A DNA stretch of 64,000 nucleotides, taken from NCBI GenBank assembly GCA_025403435.1, contig CM046350.1, positions 32,703,346-32,767,345 on the forward strand, read 5' to 3'. Of the stretch, positions 1-13,893 are shown in pieces. The notes below the pieces were generated by a model. That model was not told where the DNA came from. It worked only from the letters and a program-made list of their open reading frames with translations, and searched no databases. Origin of the DNA: Artocarpus heterophyllus. Its lineage: Eukaryota; Streptophyta; Magnoliopsida; Rosales; Moraceae. Position 1 is the stretch's first letter. Every line of letters begins with the position of its first letter. The position numbers were made by a program, and so were the translations under genes.

Positions 1-459
1 ATAACTTAAAATTAATTAATTAAATAACTAACTGCTTATATATAAAATGATAAAGACAACAGCTATCTCAGAAATTTTTTTTACGTAACCTTTTCTAAAA
101 TACCAGAAAGAAAAACTGAGAGTTCTTTCTCTAAAAAAAAAAGGATCTACTATCTCATGTGTTGAGTATATAGGAGATACAGAAAAGTGTGAGATTAATT
201 TATTCTTACAGTTTGGCGCCCACTCGTTTTTCCATTGGTGTGGAGGCCTGGCTTGGAAGATTATAGTGTTAAAGAGAAAAGCTAGGATACCTTGACAGGC
301 CTTTAAGAGGTTTGTAAAAATTTTTCTAAGCTTTCTATTATTATTTAAAATTATATAGCAGTTTCCGATGAACAAAGTTTTCAGAAAATTTTTGTTTATC
401 AATGATCAGTTCTTTCCACTGCATTTTATATTTAATTCCAACACACACACACATACACA

Positions 460-512
<53 letters not shown>

Positions 513-1260
513 AGGAGAAGAAGAAGAAGAAGGAACAAAGAGAAAACAATATCTCTATTAACTGACCTCTCTTCAACCGCAACTTCTTTTACCAATGTTT
601 TATCTCTTACCCATTAGATTAGTTCATCTTAGCAAATAGCAACATTAAAATGGGAATTTTATAGATATGCAATTTTTTATGTTGTGGATTGAAATGTACC
701 ACTTGAAAACAAAAAAAAAACCTCTTTGAAAAAAAGTTATAAACCACTTATTTTTTTGATAATTTTACTCTTGTATTGACTCTTGTGAGTAGCATATAAT
801 GTAAAAGTTTTTTTATAAGTGGCAAAAGTGAATCCAATATTTAATAAAGTGATATTGTCTTTACAAGAATGCCACAAATTCTAAGGATTTACACCGCAAG
901 AAAAAAATACCTTTAGAAAATGCCATAGCCATATCACACAATATATTTAGAATACAAAATATACCCTTAAACTCTATGGTTTATGTCAATTAAGTTATAT
1001 AATTTTTTTGTTGAAATGCTTATTGATCAAGAGAGTATAAAGATCTAACAAAGTAATTTTCATTAAACAACATGGAAGTGAATGCAATAATTTTTTAAGG
1101 TGTGGCAAAGTTTAATCCTTTTTTTTTTTGGTGGCATATGCCCTAAATATCTCATTTCAAACTCACCGGTTTGTAAAAAGGCTAGCATTGTACTAGCTTC
1201 TATCAATTCTTGCTTCTAATGGGCCCACTAGGGAAGGTTGATATAAGCTCATTCAGGGCA
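1..1260. other. AT-rich intergenic DNA
   Basis: I see no convincing gene here. Open frames that cross the 440-508 microsatellite are low-complexity translations of the repeat. The rest is AT-rich with short poly-A and poly-T runs. Confidence 0.6.
440..508. repeat. Compound microsatellite (AC)n-(AG)n
   Basis: An AC run with one interruption passes directly into about 23 AG units, then into degenerate GGAGAA/GAA triplets up to about 533. This is a compound simple repeat and probably length-variable. Arg-Glu and Ser-Leu frames across it are repeat translations, not genes. Confidence 0.95.
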
Positions 1261-3810
1261 TGTCACGACCCGAAACTAGGGTATGACATAAAGGCTCGGT
1301 TTAAGAAAAATAAATTAAGTTTAAGAAAGTGATTTTTGAAAAGATCAAATTAAAATGTTAAAAATTGTATAATTTAGTTTATTAAAATGTCACAAATAAT
1401 ACCCTTTTTATTTTTCTCAAACCAAGATCAATATAAAATATAATATTAGAACTTAAGATATTACTAAGGAAAATAATATTTTGTTCTTATGTTGAATAAA
1501 TTCCTAAGTCTATAAATTTTATGTTGTAAAGATTTTACCGTATAATCTAATTTGATTATCAAAACACATATCAAGAGAACATAACATCACAACCACATGA
1601 AATTAAAAATTCTGCCTCAGCATCAGTTTGGAGATTCAGATCAAAATCCCATATCCAAGCATACAATAGGAAACATAAACATCATATCCATGATACAACA
1701 GATATCCAACCACAGTCCAAAAAGTTAAAGGGAAGTCCAGCATAAAAAAGCAATTACGAAAATATAATTATTACATGTCAAAACAAAATAACTGCAATGA
1801 GAAAATGCAATAACATGAGGTATGTCTTAACCTAGAAAACTGCAACTACCACAGTTCACTAAGCACCGTTGTTAGCACCGCCTGGAGGGGGTTTAAGTAA
1901 AATAAAAAAAAATGAGCGAAAAGCCCAATAAGATATTATTTAACAAACATTGCATATCAAATAAATAATTAAAACATGAACTTTTAAATAATCAAGTAAA
2001 AGAGGGATGAAGTAGTCCAATTCTCATATTTCAACAATGCAGATCAACATACTTACATTACTCTTGCCAATCGTTCATGCTGCGAAGCGCCCTTATCGAG
2101 TTTTAGGGGCCTCCCCAAAGGTTATATCTCATAACCCAATCTCTATGGCCACATAAAGATATGTCACCTGGAGCTCTATGCCTTTTCGGTGAGGCTTTGG
2201 AAACCATTATACTTAGAATTATTTTTATTCCAAGTCTAAAAAAATATCATAATATTCACATACATATACTTTTCACAAGCATTTAGTTATAAGAGACGAT
2301 ATTTCACTAACAATTTATTTGGAACATGCTCATCTCAAAGTATAGCAATTTGGTTAACACAATATCATTTAAATCATGGTTACCAAGGAAGGGATTAGAA
2401 ATTCTACTTCTTTGTCAATATTATCTATGAATAGTCTCTAAGAAGTTTCTAATAAAGTCAGCGGATAACTAAGTAAGAATAAAATCAAACTACAATCCTA
2501 TATTATATATAAATTGACAATTAGCGTGCCTTTTTGTGTAAAATGATTATGCAAGTGTAATAGAGTTTTAATGTTTTGAAAAACACATTTAAGGTGGGTT
2601 TGGAAAGGTTTATAGGTCTCAAAATGGTAAGAAATCGACCAACATGTTAGGAGGCCCGAAGGGCTCAAACGGAATCGACAATGACTTATGTCACAATCCA
2701 TGGTACTGTTCACACCAGTGGCACTGATCGGGTGCAACTGTTCACACAGAGATTGTTCATTGTTTACAATGGAGGTACTATTCACGACACTATAGCAGAC
2801 CCAAGAATTTGCTGTTTGGTTTTGAATCAAGTTTCATTGCTTTGCATTAGTTTTAAATGTAGGAAAAATGTCTCATAACATCAAGATATACATACTAAGG
2901 TGTAAATAAATGTTTTTCCATGAATTTAACAATCGAAATAATAAAAAAAAAATTGAAAGTTTAGCCCAATCTCTATCTTGTTTTTGAAAGGAGAACCCAA
3001 ACATACAAAGTCTAACCTTAAGGTTTTCTTTTTAACAAGGCCTCGCATGCACCAACTTGACATCGTTAAACATGCTCAAATTATCAAAACAAGTTCTCAA
3101 TGTAGAATTTTCAAGAAATTACATGTTCAGCACTTAAAACAAAATAGGTAATGTCATACCCAAAAATGACATACACGTTGGGATAGTCCACAAGCTCAGA
3201 TTTTATGATAAAAAATAGACGTGCAAATTTTAAACATCAAAACTAGATTAAGGAGAGGAAAATTTTGGATTAACAAGAAGTATTTAGAAATTTAGATTTT
3301 TGGTTTAGAATGCCAACCTCTTTCTTTGAAGAAGATAGTGCTAAAACCTTTTCCAATCTTAAGCTTGAGTTGATGGAGATTTGAGACCCAAAGAAAATGA
3401 TTTTTCTTAGCTTCTTGGGAGTATTCGAACCTAGACTCTTCTTTTTTTTTTTTTTTTTAGTGGAAGAGAGAGGGGAGACGTGAAGACGAGAGTGAGGGAG
3501 AATGAGGAAGCCTCCTGGATTGTGCCTTGGTCTTAAGGTGAGCACAGTGAGTGGTATGTAGGAGCATGTGTGGTCTAGTCTTGGTTCAGACTTAGGAACT
3601 TGAAACTTTAGCATTTAAAATTGTGTTGATACTATTGGAAAATGGAGAATGAGAGAAAGAGGGAAAGACACGAGAGAGTGTGTGGGTAGGTGAAATGTGT
3701 CAGCTTTAGAAAGTGTGTTGGGTTTATTTCATGTTAGGGTAATGTGAGTGGGAGAGAGATGTGAGACCGAGTTATGTGTGTGAATCTGGATGAAAAAGAG
3801 AGGGAGAAAG

Positions 3811-5959
3811 TGTCACGCCCCGGAGTACGGGAGGTAACGTGGCGGAATATTTAGGTTAATTAAATGAGAGTTTATTTGAAATTAAGGGTTTAAAAATCCA
3901 ATTAAGCAAGAAATAAAGAGATTTTTCCACCACATTTGATAAAGAATTTAAAATCATTAAACAAATAACAATAATTGAATAAAAACCGCGAATATGGGTT
4001 CCACAACCCACAACTTGTGCACACACATGGTTCTGACAATATCATAAATACAATTACAGTCCAAGTACAAATAAAGTTAAGTCTTACATGCCTTGTTTAA
4101 TAATACAGAATATAAATAAATTCTCCTATTGCTCCTGAGTTCGGTCCGAAGAATCTTCTCCAAACCTAAATGGGAAACCACCTAGAGGGGGGAAATTTAA
4201 AACAATAAAACGTGAGCGAAAGGCTCAGTAGGACTATGTTTTATAAAATAGTTTTATACAAAGAAACATAACATTATCAGGAGTTATACAAAAAGAAACT
4301 TGAATAAATAAATAAATAAATTGAGTAGAACCGTTCTGACACAGAACAGTCTACTCGTCAAATCAAAACACCAGTTTACATTTACCTAGGCAAACCATGA
4401 AATCACCACCGTAGTGGCCCAGCTGGGTTTCGGGACCTGCCCCCAAGGTCGATCACGACCCGATCTCTGATATGGCATCATGCCCATGTGTTTATTATCA
4501 TTATCATTCAAAACCCAATTACCGAGTGTTGTCAATTACATTCATTATGAAATTCATTTCATGTCACGGTATATAAAAATATAACCGATAAAATCATTTT
4601 CAAACAACCGTTGAAAACATTTTGATAGAAATCTTTTTCAAAGCCAAATCATTTCAAAACCAGGCTACCAAAGAAATAGGATAGAAGTCCTACCTCAGTA
4701 CTCGTGCCGGTTCCCCACACCGTAATCCCGGTCCGCTATACGTTAGCTCCACGGAACCACGAACGATCCTAGATACAAACTAAGTCAATCAATATCTAGT
4801 TCGAGACATTCTATGTTACCAAATCATTTCATGATGTCCTAGTGTGCCATTTGTATCATTAAAATCATCCTATAAGGTTGGGATTTAAATTAGGGTTCAA
4901 AACAGTGAAATCGGGTAAAAATCACAAAATTTTCCATGCCTCGGTCGGCCTGCCGGACGGCCTGCTTCGGCCTGCCGAACTGCACAGTTCGGCCTGCCGG
5001 AAACAAGGTTCGGCCTGCCGAACATGTCCCTAGATTCGGCCTGCCGGTCGGAAGAACACCGGCCTGCCGATCATGAACTTCGGCCTGCCGAACATGAACT
5101 TCGGCCTGCCGAACTGGGAAAATCCAGAAATCCCAGCCACGGGTTTCTCGATCCCCAAAATCCAAATCTGAATTCCAACCTGTTTTTCTCAATTCCCAGG
5201 CATGAAAAACAACTATAGTTGATAGAAAAATATTCTAAAACATGTTTGGAATCATTTAAACAACATTTGAACTCAAAATCTTCAAAAATCCGAAAATGAG
5301 AAAAAGAGGAGAAAAATGAAAATCTTGAATCCAATCCGTTTTTCTTCAATCTAGGTTTAGATTCTAGTTGTTCTAAGCTCATTTAACACAAATCCACGGT
5401 TTTCTAAGCTTAAACAAACTTAGATTTCAAAAACACACAAAATCAAAAATTTTGTAAAAAGTTTAGAAATTTCGAATCTAACCTCGAATCGAAGCTTCAA
5501 TCCGCGTTCTCGGTTGCCGAATCACGTCCCCGAGCTTCCTCCTTGCTGTTCCGAAGCTTGGATTCGAATGGAAATCAAAAATTTAGAGAGAGATTGAGAG
5601 AGAGTGAGCTGCCGAGAGAGAGAGGGAAGAGAGAGAGAGATGGGCGTGGAAGTGAGGAGAGAGAGAGAGGAAAGGAAAATAAATAGAGAAAATCGGTGGG
5701 CGGTTTTACTGTGCGAAAACCATGTGCCGCCCACGGTTTTGTAAAACAGAGTATTTTTAACATTTTACAAATTGTTGTGTTTTAAAACTCAAAACATCAT
5801 TTTAAATCAACAAGGAATCTTTTGAACACATCAATTTAACAAAACAACCAAAAACTAAAAATCCAACCAAATAATCTAATTAAAGTTAAAACTTTAATTA
5901 TGGCACACTAATTCATCATTTACATTACATTAATATTAAATAAATTTCGGGACGTTACA
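3811..5959 (-). mobile_element. Solo-LTR-like element, 2149 bp, duplication GAAAG
   Basis: The element starts TGTCACGCCCCGG and ends CCGGGACGTTACA-like (CGGGACGTTACA), so it has TG...CA ends. It is flanked by exact 5-bp direct repeats GAAAG at 3806-3810 and 5960-5964. It has no internal domain, primer site or protein, as expected for a solo LTR left by LTR-LTR recombination. The GAGCGAAAGGCTCAGTAGG block near 4214 resembles plant gypsy-type LTRs as I remember them; that assignment and the strand are inference. It contains the inverted-repeat array at 4941-5114 and GA-rich tracts at 5580-5690. A non-autonomous element is the alternative. Confidence 0.7.
4941..5114. repeat. Array of TTCGG-CCTG-CCGAA inverted repeats in the solo LTR
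   Basis: About eight or nine copies of a 14-bp inverted repeat (TTCGG and CCGAA arms around CCTG) occur at irregular spacing within 175 bp. Several arms are altered, for example TGCCGGTCGG. The same unit is found in the copia LTRs and leaders elsewhere in the window. It is GC-rich and CpG-rich against an AT-rich background. Frames across it encode Arg/Gln/Ala/Gly repeats and are not genes. Confidence 0.85.
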
Positions 5960-6383
5960 GAAAGACATTGAGATAGAGAAGCAAAGAGAAAGAGATATGT
6001 GGGGAGAGAGAAAAATATATATGGACCTTTATCAATTGGTGGGGTTCAAGTTTTGATAAAGGCTAAGCATGTCTTATTTTGGTTTAGGTTTGATTACTTG
6101 GGAAGGCCAATTTGACATTTCTTAAACTTGTTTAAACGCGCAAGTGTGGGAGAATTTTGTAGTGGTGGTCTGGTAAGTATAGCAAAGTATATAGGGGCGT
6201 GAAAAAAATAATTAAATAATGAGGAATTGATTTAAAATTAAATTTATAACCAAAACCTTTAAAATAATCTTATTATATGCAACCTAAATCATGAAATGGA
6301 CAATTTTAATTAATTAGGCACACTAATTATCAATTTATGCATAATTAAACCGACTTAAGATTTCTTTTGGTTGTTTTAGGGCA

Positions 6384-9300
6384 TGTTTGAGATATCTCTA
6401 TAATTTCTATTTTATTTTTAAGCTGCAAAACAAGAAAAGTATAACCAGGATTTTTTTAATTGTTATTTGGATGATGCATAAAAAAATGCTTTTTAATTTT
6501 AAAAAATTTTTTAAACATGTTTGATTAAATAAGTTAAATGCTCTGGACCGCATGTAGAATGGAAAGAAACCTAATTGTGACCCATTCTTTTGTCACTTAA
6601 CATTTAAGGAGCCCAAAGTCACATCAAGCTAAGCCAAATTTGACAACAAGAGGCATAATTTTAACCTCATCGTGAATATTGAGAATTGATTCTTAAATGT
6701 CAAGTGAGAGAACTTTGATACGTGGTCCTTTGCTACTTGGTGGTGGTGGTAGATGTAAATCTTATTTGTAAGACTGATTTCATTACAAGGATACACAAAT
6801 ATCTTGACAACTATTTGATTTAAAATTAAAGCTTGACCTATTGGTGAAAAATGTAAGATAAATAGGACTAATTTATTTGAACAAGAGTTTTTAATCTTCA
6901 CTTTGCTCTAGATCAATGAGAAATAAAATATTTTATGCACCTAATCACATTAATTTATAGGATATAGAGGCAAATGACATTTTTAATGACCTTATTAAAA
7001 TAAATAACCATCTAATCTTTTAGTAATTATAAAATAAAAATGTCAAAAATAACCTTTATTGTTAAGTACATCAATGATATATCTCAATATATTAATAATA
7101 AACTCTAATATATTAGTGATAAACCATAATATATTAGTTTTAAAAAACCTAGTATATCAATGATAGATTATAGTATATTAACGATAAATCCACTTACATA
7201 AAAGATAAATAAAAAAAAAAAAAAAAAGACCAAACATTTGTGTTCTCTCTTTCCCTCAACACATCGCAGCTAGTCTCCTTGTTGATCAAACCATTGTGAA
7301 TCCCCTAGACGATCTCCTTCAGGTAGTCACCATAGAAGTCGTCTCTTCCTCGTGAATATAGGGCGTCGTTGGAAGCCTCTGATGGAGCCGAGGTCAGAGG
7401 CGGGGAAGGACTTCAGAGGTCAAGCGTTGAAAACCTCTCCATCTTCAGTCACCACCGTCGCAATTCTCATTGCCGCCCCATCGAGATAACACTCCTATGG
7501 AGATCTTCGTTCACACCATGAACGTCTGGTTTGAGAAGATATCGTTGTTGCTAGAAAATATAGGGTTTGAGAAGATATTGCTGTCGCTGGAGAAGATATC
7601 ATATTGATCATCTATCAACGTTGATTTTCTCCTCCTCACAGACGTCGATTTCCCTGATCTGCAACCATCACTTGTCACAGACGTCTTGGTTATCAAAACT
7701 AGGCTAAGATGGCAGATTTGCTCCTCAACTCCGAGCGCAAATTGGGGAAATTTTGAAAGAACGAAAAATTCAAAGATTTGCTCCTTAACTCCGTCGGTCA
7801 TATCCCTAATTTTAAAAAGTTGGGACAAAAATTTTGTTGTGTATAAAGAAGGGGCCATCCACTGCAATTTTTCTTAATTTATTAAGCGGGGGATTATGCA
7901 ACACCAAGGTTGAATAGATATTTAATCCCCGTACATAAAAGTAAAAAGGTAAACTAAAAAATAATAAAATAATAATACAAAACTTCTTTATGAGTGGAAC
8001 TTTTGCTTTGAAAGTATTGCTGTAGTTGTTGTAAATATATATTGCAAGAGGAATTGGTAGGGTGTAATTTTGAGTCTCCTGGCTCATTAATAGTAGACAC
8101 TGACTGCTATTCTTGATTGATTTCCATAGAATATGATAGTTAACCTTCTTTTTGCTTGGTGTGCGATGATTTATTGGGCATTCAGATAAAAGCAGGAAAC
8201 AGATGAAAGGAAAAAGTTGATTTGCCAAACAACCAGGTCAAGAGACCAAAGGATACATTAAAGCCTCACAAAATCCATTTAATAACTCCAATGATGTCGA
8301 ATTTTGTATTGGATGCAAAGGGCAACATGTGTTAGCTCTTTAAAAAGAATTGAAGCTGGTAATCCACTACAACAATTAGGTACTTTAGCGCATGATGACG
8401 GTGTTAGTTGCAGCTAAAAGTCATACTTTAGTATTTATAATGAATAATAAGAAAGGATAACTCATCAACATATCCTAATTAAATTGGTACTTATTTAATA
8501 TATAAAGAGAAAATAAAAACGTTAGTTACGAAAGATAATGGACTTATTATGCAATATGGAACGCTCTTATTATATCATATAAAGACGAGAATAAAAAGAA
8601 GAGAATACAAAAATTTAATATGATTCGATAATATTGCCGGTATCCATGAACTATAAAGTTCACAAATAAGGAATACATTAGAACCACAGATTCAATTAAG
8701 TTACCCAGCTTCCAATTTACAAATTTTGGTAATATAAGTACTTTAAAATAAAATTCGTACTACACGTATAAGCACGGGATATATATGTGTATATATATAT
8801 GTACTGTGGACCCAATCAAAACATATAATGTACCAATTCATCATAAGGAGCAAGAAATCAAAGAAAACAATAATTAAGTAACCAAAAGGAAATTTTACCA
8901 TAAATATTATAACTGCGCCGAAAGCAATATCATATAATTAAGTTTCCTATAAAGTTAGCGTCAGTTAAGTTAGGTTTTAACCACTTATCGCTGATATTAA
9001 GTTAGGTTTTGAAGTTGAATTTAAAATATATGTCTATTAATTTGTTTTCGTGTTCTTTGCTGGCTACCTTTTTTATTACCTGGATATCTACATTAAGGAA
9101 CAGCAGTGTGCAAATTAATGGGGTGATAAATACATCAATCTTTATGTCTGTATTGCAAATACAAATTGTTGGTTTTCAAGTCCATGGCCATATATAGTAA
9201 TTAAGGAAAATAACATCTTCAAAGATGTATTGATAAACATACAATATTAATTAAAACGTTAAACATATAGAGATTATTTAAATTCACAAAAAAAAAGAGG

Positions 9301-12295
9301 GGCTAAAAGCATCAAATAAATAACCTTGGTATCCCAATAATATGAATTTAAGGTTTTTAAAGGTTAGAGATATCTAGATATGGTGCTTTTGCCAATGTTT
9401 TTACAAAGGAGTCAAAAAATTGGTATTAGTTTTGAACGAAATTTCTTCTTTCGTTCGACGTACAACGCCATCCACATGTTAGACCTTCCCATTTCTTGTC
9501 TCTTTACCTTTTTTTAAAATCTATTTTCTTGATTTTACAAACTATATTTTGATCACGTAATAATAATTCTCTTACGTGGCTGAGTCATTTTATTAGAGCA
9601 AGAGAGGACTCTTTTCAAAATGGATTGTTGAATTCTATTATATCTACGAGTTGCATCCAATTCTCCCATCTTTCTTAGGAAGAAACAATCACACAATTCT
9701 CTGAATTCTAAAATTATTAAAATTAAATTGATACTTTTTTTTGTTGACCTTCTATTTTCTCATCAATATTGCAGAAATTATTATTTTGATCAATGTTCAA
9801 TTGTAATTTATATAGCTTCTGTTTCCAATTTGGTTAGCTAACTTTTAAGAGCAGTACTATTACTTGTTATGTTTTCACAACAAACACAAAAATAAAATAT
9901 ATGACAACTCACGCTTTGGTGCAATCATGCATAAAAATTATGGTTTTCTTGCCACACAAGATACTTTAAATTTAACGTATGCAAACAGAAAATAGGGGAC
10001 AATAAGTTACTTCGCAAAATTTTTAGTTGCAATGAATTTTATCCCAGTAGGTAATTGACGGTGACTCAATTTGGATAATCATTTTTTAACGGTTATTAAC
10101 CCGGACTGGCTATTTGGGTAGCTTTCAACGGTTCTAATGATGTCAAGGCTATTAACCTAATATAGTATTTGGTGATGTTGGTTCTAACTCATGAGTTTGA
10201 GTCAGAGCTCTTATATGCTACAGTTTAAAATTATCACTTGTTATAATATTTAGATTCATAAATTTGAATCAAGTTGTCAAACATTCTATGCGAATAAAAG
10301 GTTATATTCCAAATATTGGAATTTTGAGAGGCATATTCCCCTACCTAGTTAAACACACGGCCTAAAATGCAATGACTGGTTCAATTGCAGCAGCAAACAA
10401 ACCCTGGTCCTTGACAGGTTTCTTTTCTTGCTGTTATGGTCCCCAAGAGAGTCTAAACAGGAGGTTCACGTCAGAAGTTGGACCACGTACTAGCAGAAAG
10501 ATGATAAGACAGCACTTACGTACACTCATAACCTCAAAACAAGATTACCAAGAGTCTCAAAAAATAAGGGAAGATTTTAACGAAAGGGCAAAAAAAAAAT
10601 CTTAATTGGAAAAAAGTCTTCTTTTTTTTTGGTAAAAAAAAAATGCTTTTTTAAGCGGTTAAATTGTCTTAATTTTTTCAAAAAAAAGATGAAAATAACT
10701 GTAACGAGGAGAGGAACCTCAACAGAGTGAAAATGAAAAAAATTGAAACTATTTTTATGCCTAAAAAGCATGTTTTTTTTGCGTCAAAAAACTGCCAAAA
10801 AAAAGTCATTTTACCAAAATCAAATTTTCTAAAGTCTACTTTTCAAAATCCCCCCGCATCATCAATTCTGGCTGAATAACCATGTTAAGGAATAAAAATA
10901 CTAAAGTCCTAGAATCATACCATGTCATTATCAAGAAACTGAATTAAAGAATAAATATTTATATTTATAGAAGCAATTATGGACTCTTTTGTGGAATTTT
11001 TATGATGATAGATGAATAAATTATTGTTGTCCTCAATCAAATTGGCTTAGTTTTTCATTGGGTTATTTGTCTCTTTTATGAGGAGAGAAGAAAGTTGTAG
11101 AATGGTTTAATATATTGGGGACCATAACCTATAATACCTTAATATACTTTTCTACTAGGTCTTATAAAACTTAGTTGGTTCAGTAATGGGTATCAACTCA
11201 TTAAACTTATATCCGATCAGTAGCCTATGAGCTTTTCATAAATATACCACTTAAAATAATGATCCATTATAATTAAATAGTCATTACATAATTGTTATAT
11301 TTAATATCTTCTCTACATTATAATGGAAAACTAAATTTCCCAACAGACTAGGCGCCAACCTTGTAAATTTACTAGTTAGTTATTCCATTAAGCGTCGAAA
11401 CCTATCCATGTCAACTTTAAGGTTCTTATTTCACGGATTTAAAACATAATTCAAACCTTTTTACCATAGTGTTTCTTTTCATAAAAATTTAAATTTCTAT
11501 TACATTTTTGAGTCTCTAATCAATTTTCCTACTAAATGCGAAGCGTTAATAGCAATGGAAGCCTTCTTCAAATGCTGTCTCAATCTGCAATGAAATTAAA
11601 GGTAATCAGACAAATAATATGCTTCCTTTTCTTCCTAGATGCCAACGAGTACTGAAAAAATGAGTGGTGTTATAACTTCTTCAAAAAAAAAAAAAACTCT
11701 TTTTTTGGATGAATTATCCAAGGGTATAAAACAAAAAGAATGAAATACTAATAGAATAATACTCTTGTTTCTGTCACCATCAAACAACATTCCGACTTGT
11801 TTTTATTTGATGAATAAGAACATTCGGACTTACCTGAGTACCTGAGCGATCCAAGTTCAGCAACAATACGCCTTAGATGCCACCTTTGGTGCTGTAATTA
11901 AGCTATTTACTATTATGTTAAAAAATGTTTTTTAGTTTTATTAAAATTTGAAAATGTGCCTTCCAAAAAAAAAATTGAAAATATGTTATTTGATGCAATT
12001 CCTCTTTTTTCCTTGAAAGATGTTTTCTATACTCTCACATCTGAACCATAAAATTCTACCTGACAAAATTAAGGCAAAGATACTTTGTAAACAATATAAT
12101 CATAATTTATTTTTCTTTTTTTAAAAAAATAAGATAATCCTATTTTGGAAAAACAGGTAACAAAGATAAATCCTCAACTATAATAATCCCAGATTAAATC
12201 GAGTCATGATAATCCTAAAGTATTTAACAAAAATAATTCTAAAGATAATATATTCGAAAAAGGACATATATTATTCATTAAAGAAGGATATCTTA
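6384..12295. other. Intergenic DNA without a recognisable gene
   Basis: Mostly AT-rich sequence with scattered poly-A/T runs and a TATATATGTGTATATATATA stretch near 8783. A less AT-rich part (about 7230-7700) contains near-repeats of GTTTGAGAAGATAT and short frames on both strands that I cannot assign. A short plus-strand frame at 10372-10605 is also unassigned. No TE ends, tRNA or RNA gene were recognised. Confidence 0.5.
7070..7195. repeat. Degenerate tandem repeat, about 30-bp unit
   Basis: Five or so imperfect copies of a unit resembling AATATATTAGTGATAAACC follow one another. The copies are diverged and AT-rich. No function is evident. Confidence 0.6.
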
Positions 12296-12941
12296 TGCTC
12301 CATTTAGTAAGAAGGAAAGAAAATGGGAGGAAAGAAAAAACTATGAAGGAAAGAAAACTGCAGGGAAAGAAAAGATTTTGATTTTCTCTTTACTTGCTTG
12401 GTATTTGAAGGTAGAAAGAAAATAATTTTACTTTCTCTTGTTTGGTATTGTAAGAAAAACAAAGGAAAAACCAAAGGAGTGAAAAAACTACTATTAATAC
12501 AATTACTATTTTGTCCAAATATTACAATGTACAATTGTCAAATAAAAAAATGCTTTACGAAATTGCTATGGTAAAATCCTATCAAAAAAATTGCTCAAGG
12601 TTAATGAGGAATAGTTTTTGTAATATATATATAGTAATTGAAAAATATATATAAATAATATTTTTTCCAACTGAAAAGGGCTAAAGAAAATATTAAAAGG
12701 AATTTAAGGGGAAAAAGTTGTACTTAAAGAGCAAGTAACATGAACAGTATATTTTCTGTCCCATAATCTAACCACCTTTGGAACGATAAAATATGGTGTG
12801 CCCCATAGCTTAAAAATCCCTCCTATTTTCTTTTCATACTTTGCTTTCCACTCTACCAAACAACCACCATAAATGTTTTCCTTCTCTTTTTCTCTCCAAC
12901 ATTTTCTTTCCTTCCAATAATCCATCATACCAAATATAGCA
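12296..12941. mobile_element. Harbinger/Tourist-like MITE, duplication TTA
   Basis: The left end reads TGCTCCATTTAGTAAG, and the right end read in reverse is TGCTATATTTGGTATG. After a short indel both continue into AGGAAAGAAAATG, giving imperfect terminal inverted repeats. A 3-bp TTA flanks each side (12293-12295 and 12942-12944), the duplication size of PIF/Harbinger elements. The 646-bp interior has no transposase frame, and its GGAAAGAAA-rich and CTTTCC-rich halves could pair. This is a non-autonomous element. The superfamily call rests on the TTA duplication and the TTTGGTA-like termini. Confidence 0.5.
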
Positions 12942-13893
12942 TTAATCTTAAGCCTATATAAAAGTCTCTAACTATACATCCACCTCTAACTGACACGTGG
13001 CATTTCGCACCCAAAAAGAACGAAATGTTTCATTCTTGTTTCCTTTTTGTCACTTTTTTTCATTTTGATTCCTTCCATCATCCTTTCACATTTGTGCCTA
13101 GTTAAAAATCATCTCTCTTCTTCTCTCGTTTCCTTTTCATCATCATCTTTTCTTCTTCTCTTGTTTCCTTTTCATCATCATCTTTTCAACCTTGTTTGAG
13201 CAATCTTATCTTATCAATCATGTGTCCTTGTTGTGGTTAGTGATCTATAAACTACGGCATTATACATATTATTAATAAATAAATAAAATGACATCATTTA
13301 TAAAATAAAACACATCATTTTAAAATAATTAGTGGGAGAAAGTAATATAATAATATAACCTGTGGTCTCCACTATTAGCACAACATCGTAAGATTTAGGT
13401 GGCGCCTTGTGGCTCTTTGATTTTGTCCTCCTTACAGAGGGTATCCATTTAAATCAATAACAAGGTTGGCTTCCAAAAAATAGGATTTTTTTTTATGTAT
13501 TTCAAAATTGATCTACTTTCAAAATTGATCTACCCTACGGCGACAATTTTGAGTTAAGTTATTAAAATCTAAAATAGTAGGTTGCATTCATAAAGATATA
13601 ATTAATTTGTTAATTGTTCTTGACCAAAAATAAATGGTTATTAATAAATATAGAAAATATGAGATATTTTGAATATATTTATTAATTGAGAGTGCCTCAA
13701 TTCAATTTATAAATAATTTGACCTACCCTATGGCGACACTTTATTTATTAAAATTGAATAATCGTGGAATTAGTAAAATATTTTATGTGTTTTTTCTATA
13801 TGCATCATGCATCACGTTTAATATTCCAAAATGTATATTTATGATGTTTATGCAACCATTTAATATGTCATTTACTTATTTATTACATCAACA
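12942..13893. other. Intergenic DNA and possible relic leader
   Basis: No gene is seen. Two copies of a motif like GACCTACCCTATGGCGACA (near 13530 and 13720) lie just before the relic gag at 13894. They may be remains of that element's untranslated leader. No primer-binding site or LTR was found here. Confidence 0.4.
13113..13187. repeat. Direct duplication of about 36 bp, CT-rich
   Basis: The block TTCTCTCGTTTCCTTTTC followed by ATCATCATCTTTT occurs twice in a row with one base changed (CTCG/CTTG). It is a simple local tandem duplication. Confidence 0.8.

Larger units (their letters stand above)
1261..6383. mobile_element. Older LTR-like repeat split by a related element
   Basis: The left end reads TGTCACGACCCGAAAC, close to the left end of the inner element at 3811. 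Internal blocks match that element in the same order: a GAGCGAAAAGCCCA block near 1912 (GAGCGAAAGGCTCA near 4214), a CTACCAA-type block near 2380 (4667 in the inner copy), and a GGCACACTAATT block near 6320 (5903 in the inner copy). The inner element interrupts it at 3811-5959. The right end is uncertain: the expected CGGG-CGT-ACA terminus is missing, and the sequence stops matching near a second AGGGCA (6378-6383), which also precedes the left end. No coding frame is visible. It is probably a decayed solo LTR, perhaps of a large-LTR gypsy element. Confidence 0.45.

Noticed and set aside
341..617. Three overlapping frames on both strands
   Set aside because: They translate the AC/AG microsatellite and have no other content.
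4890..5382. Frames rich in Arg-Gln-Ala or Pro-Ala-Glu
   Set aside because: They are translations of the TTCGGCCTGCCGAA array in a solo LTR. The frames at 21690-22010 and 50325-50510 have the same cause.
10372..10605. 77-residue frame with WSLTG and YGPQE, slightly like a LINE endonuclease
   Set aside because: The match is a few residues, with no neighbouring reverse transcriptase, so I did not call a LINE.
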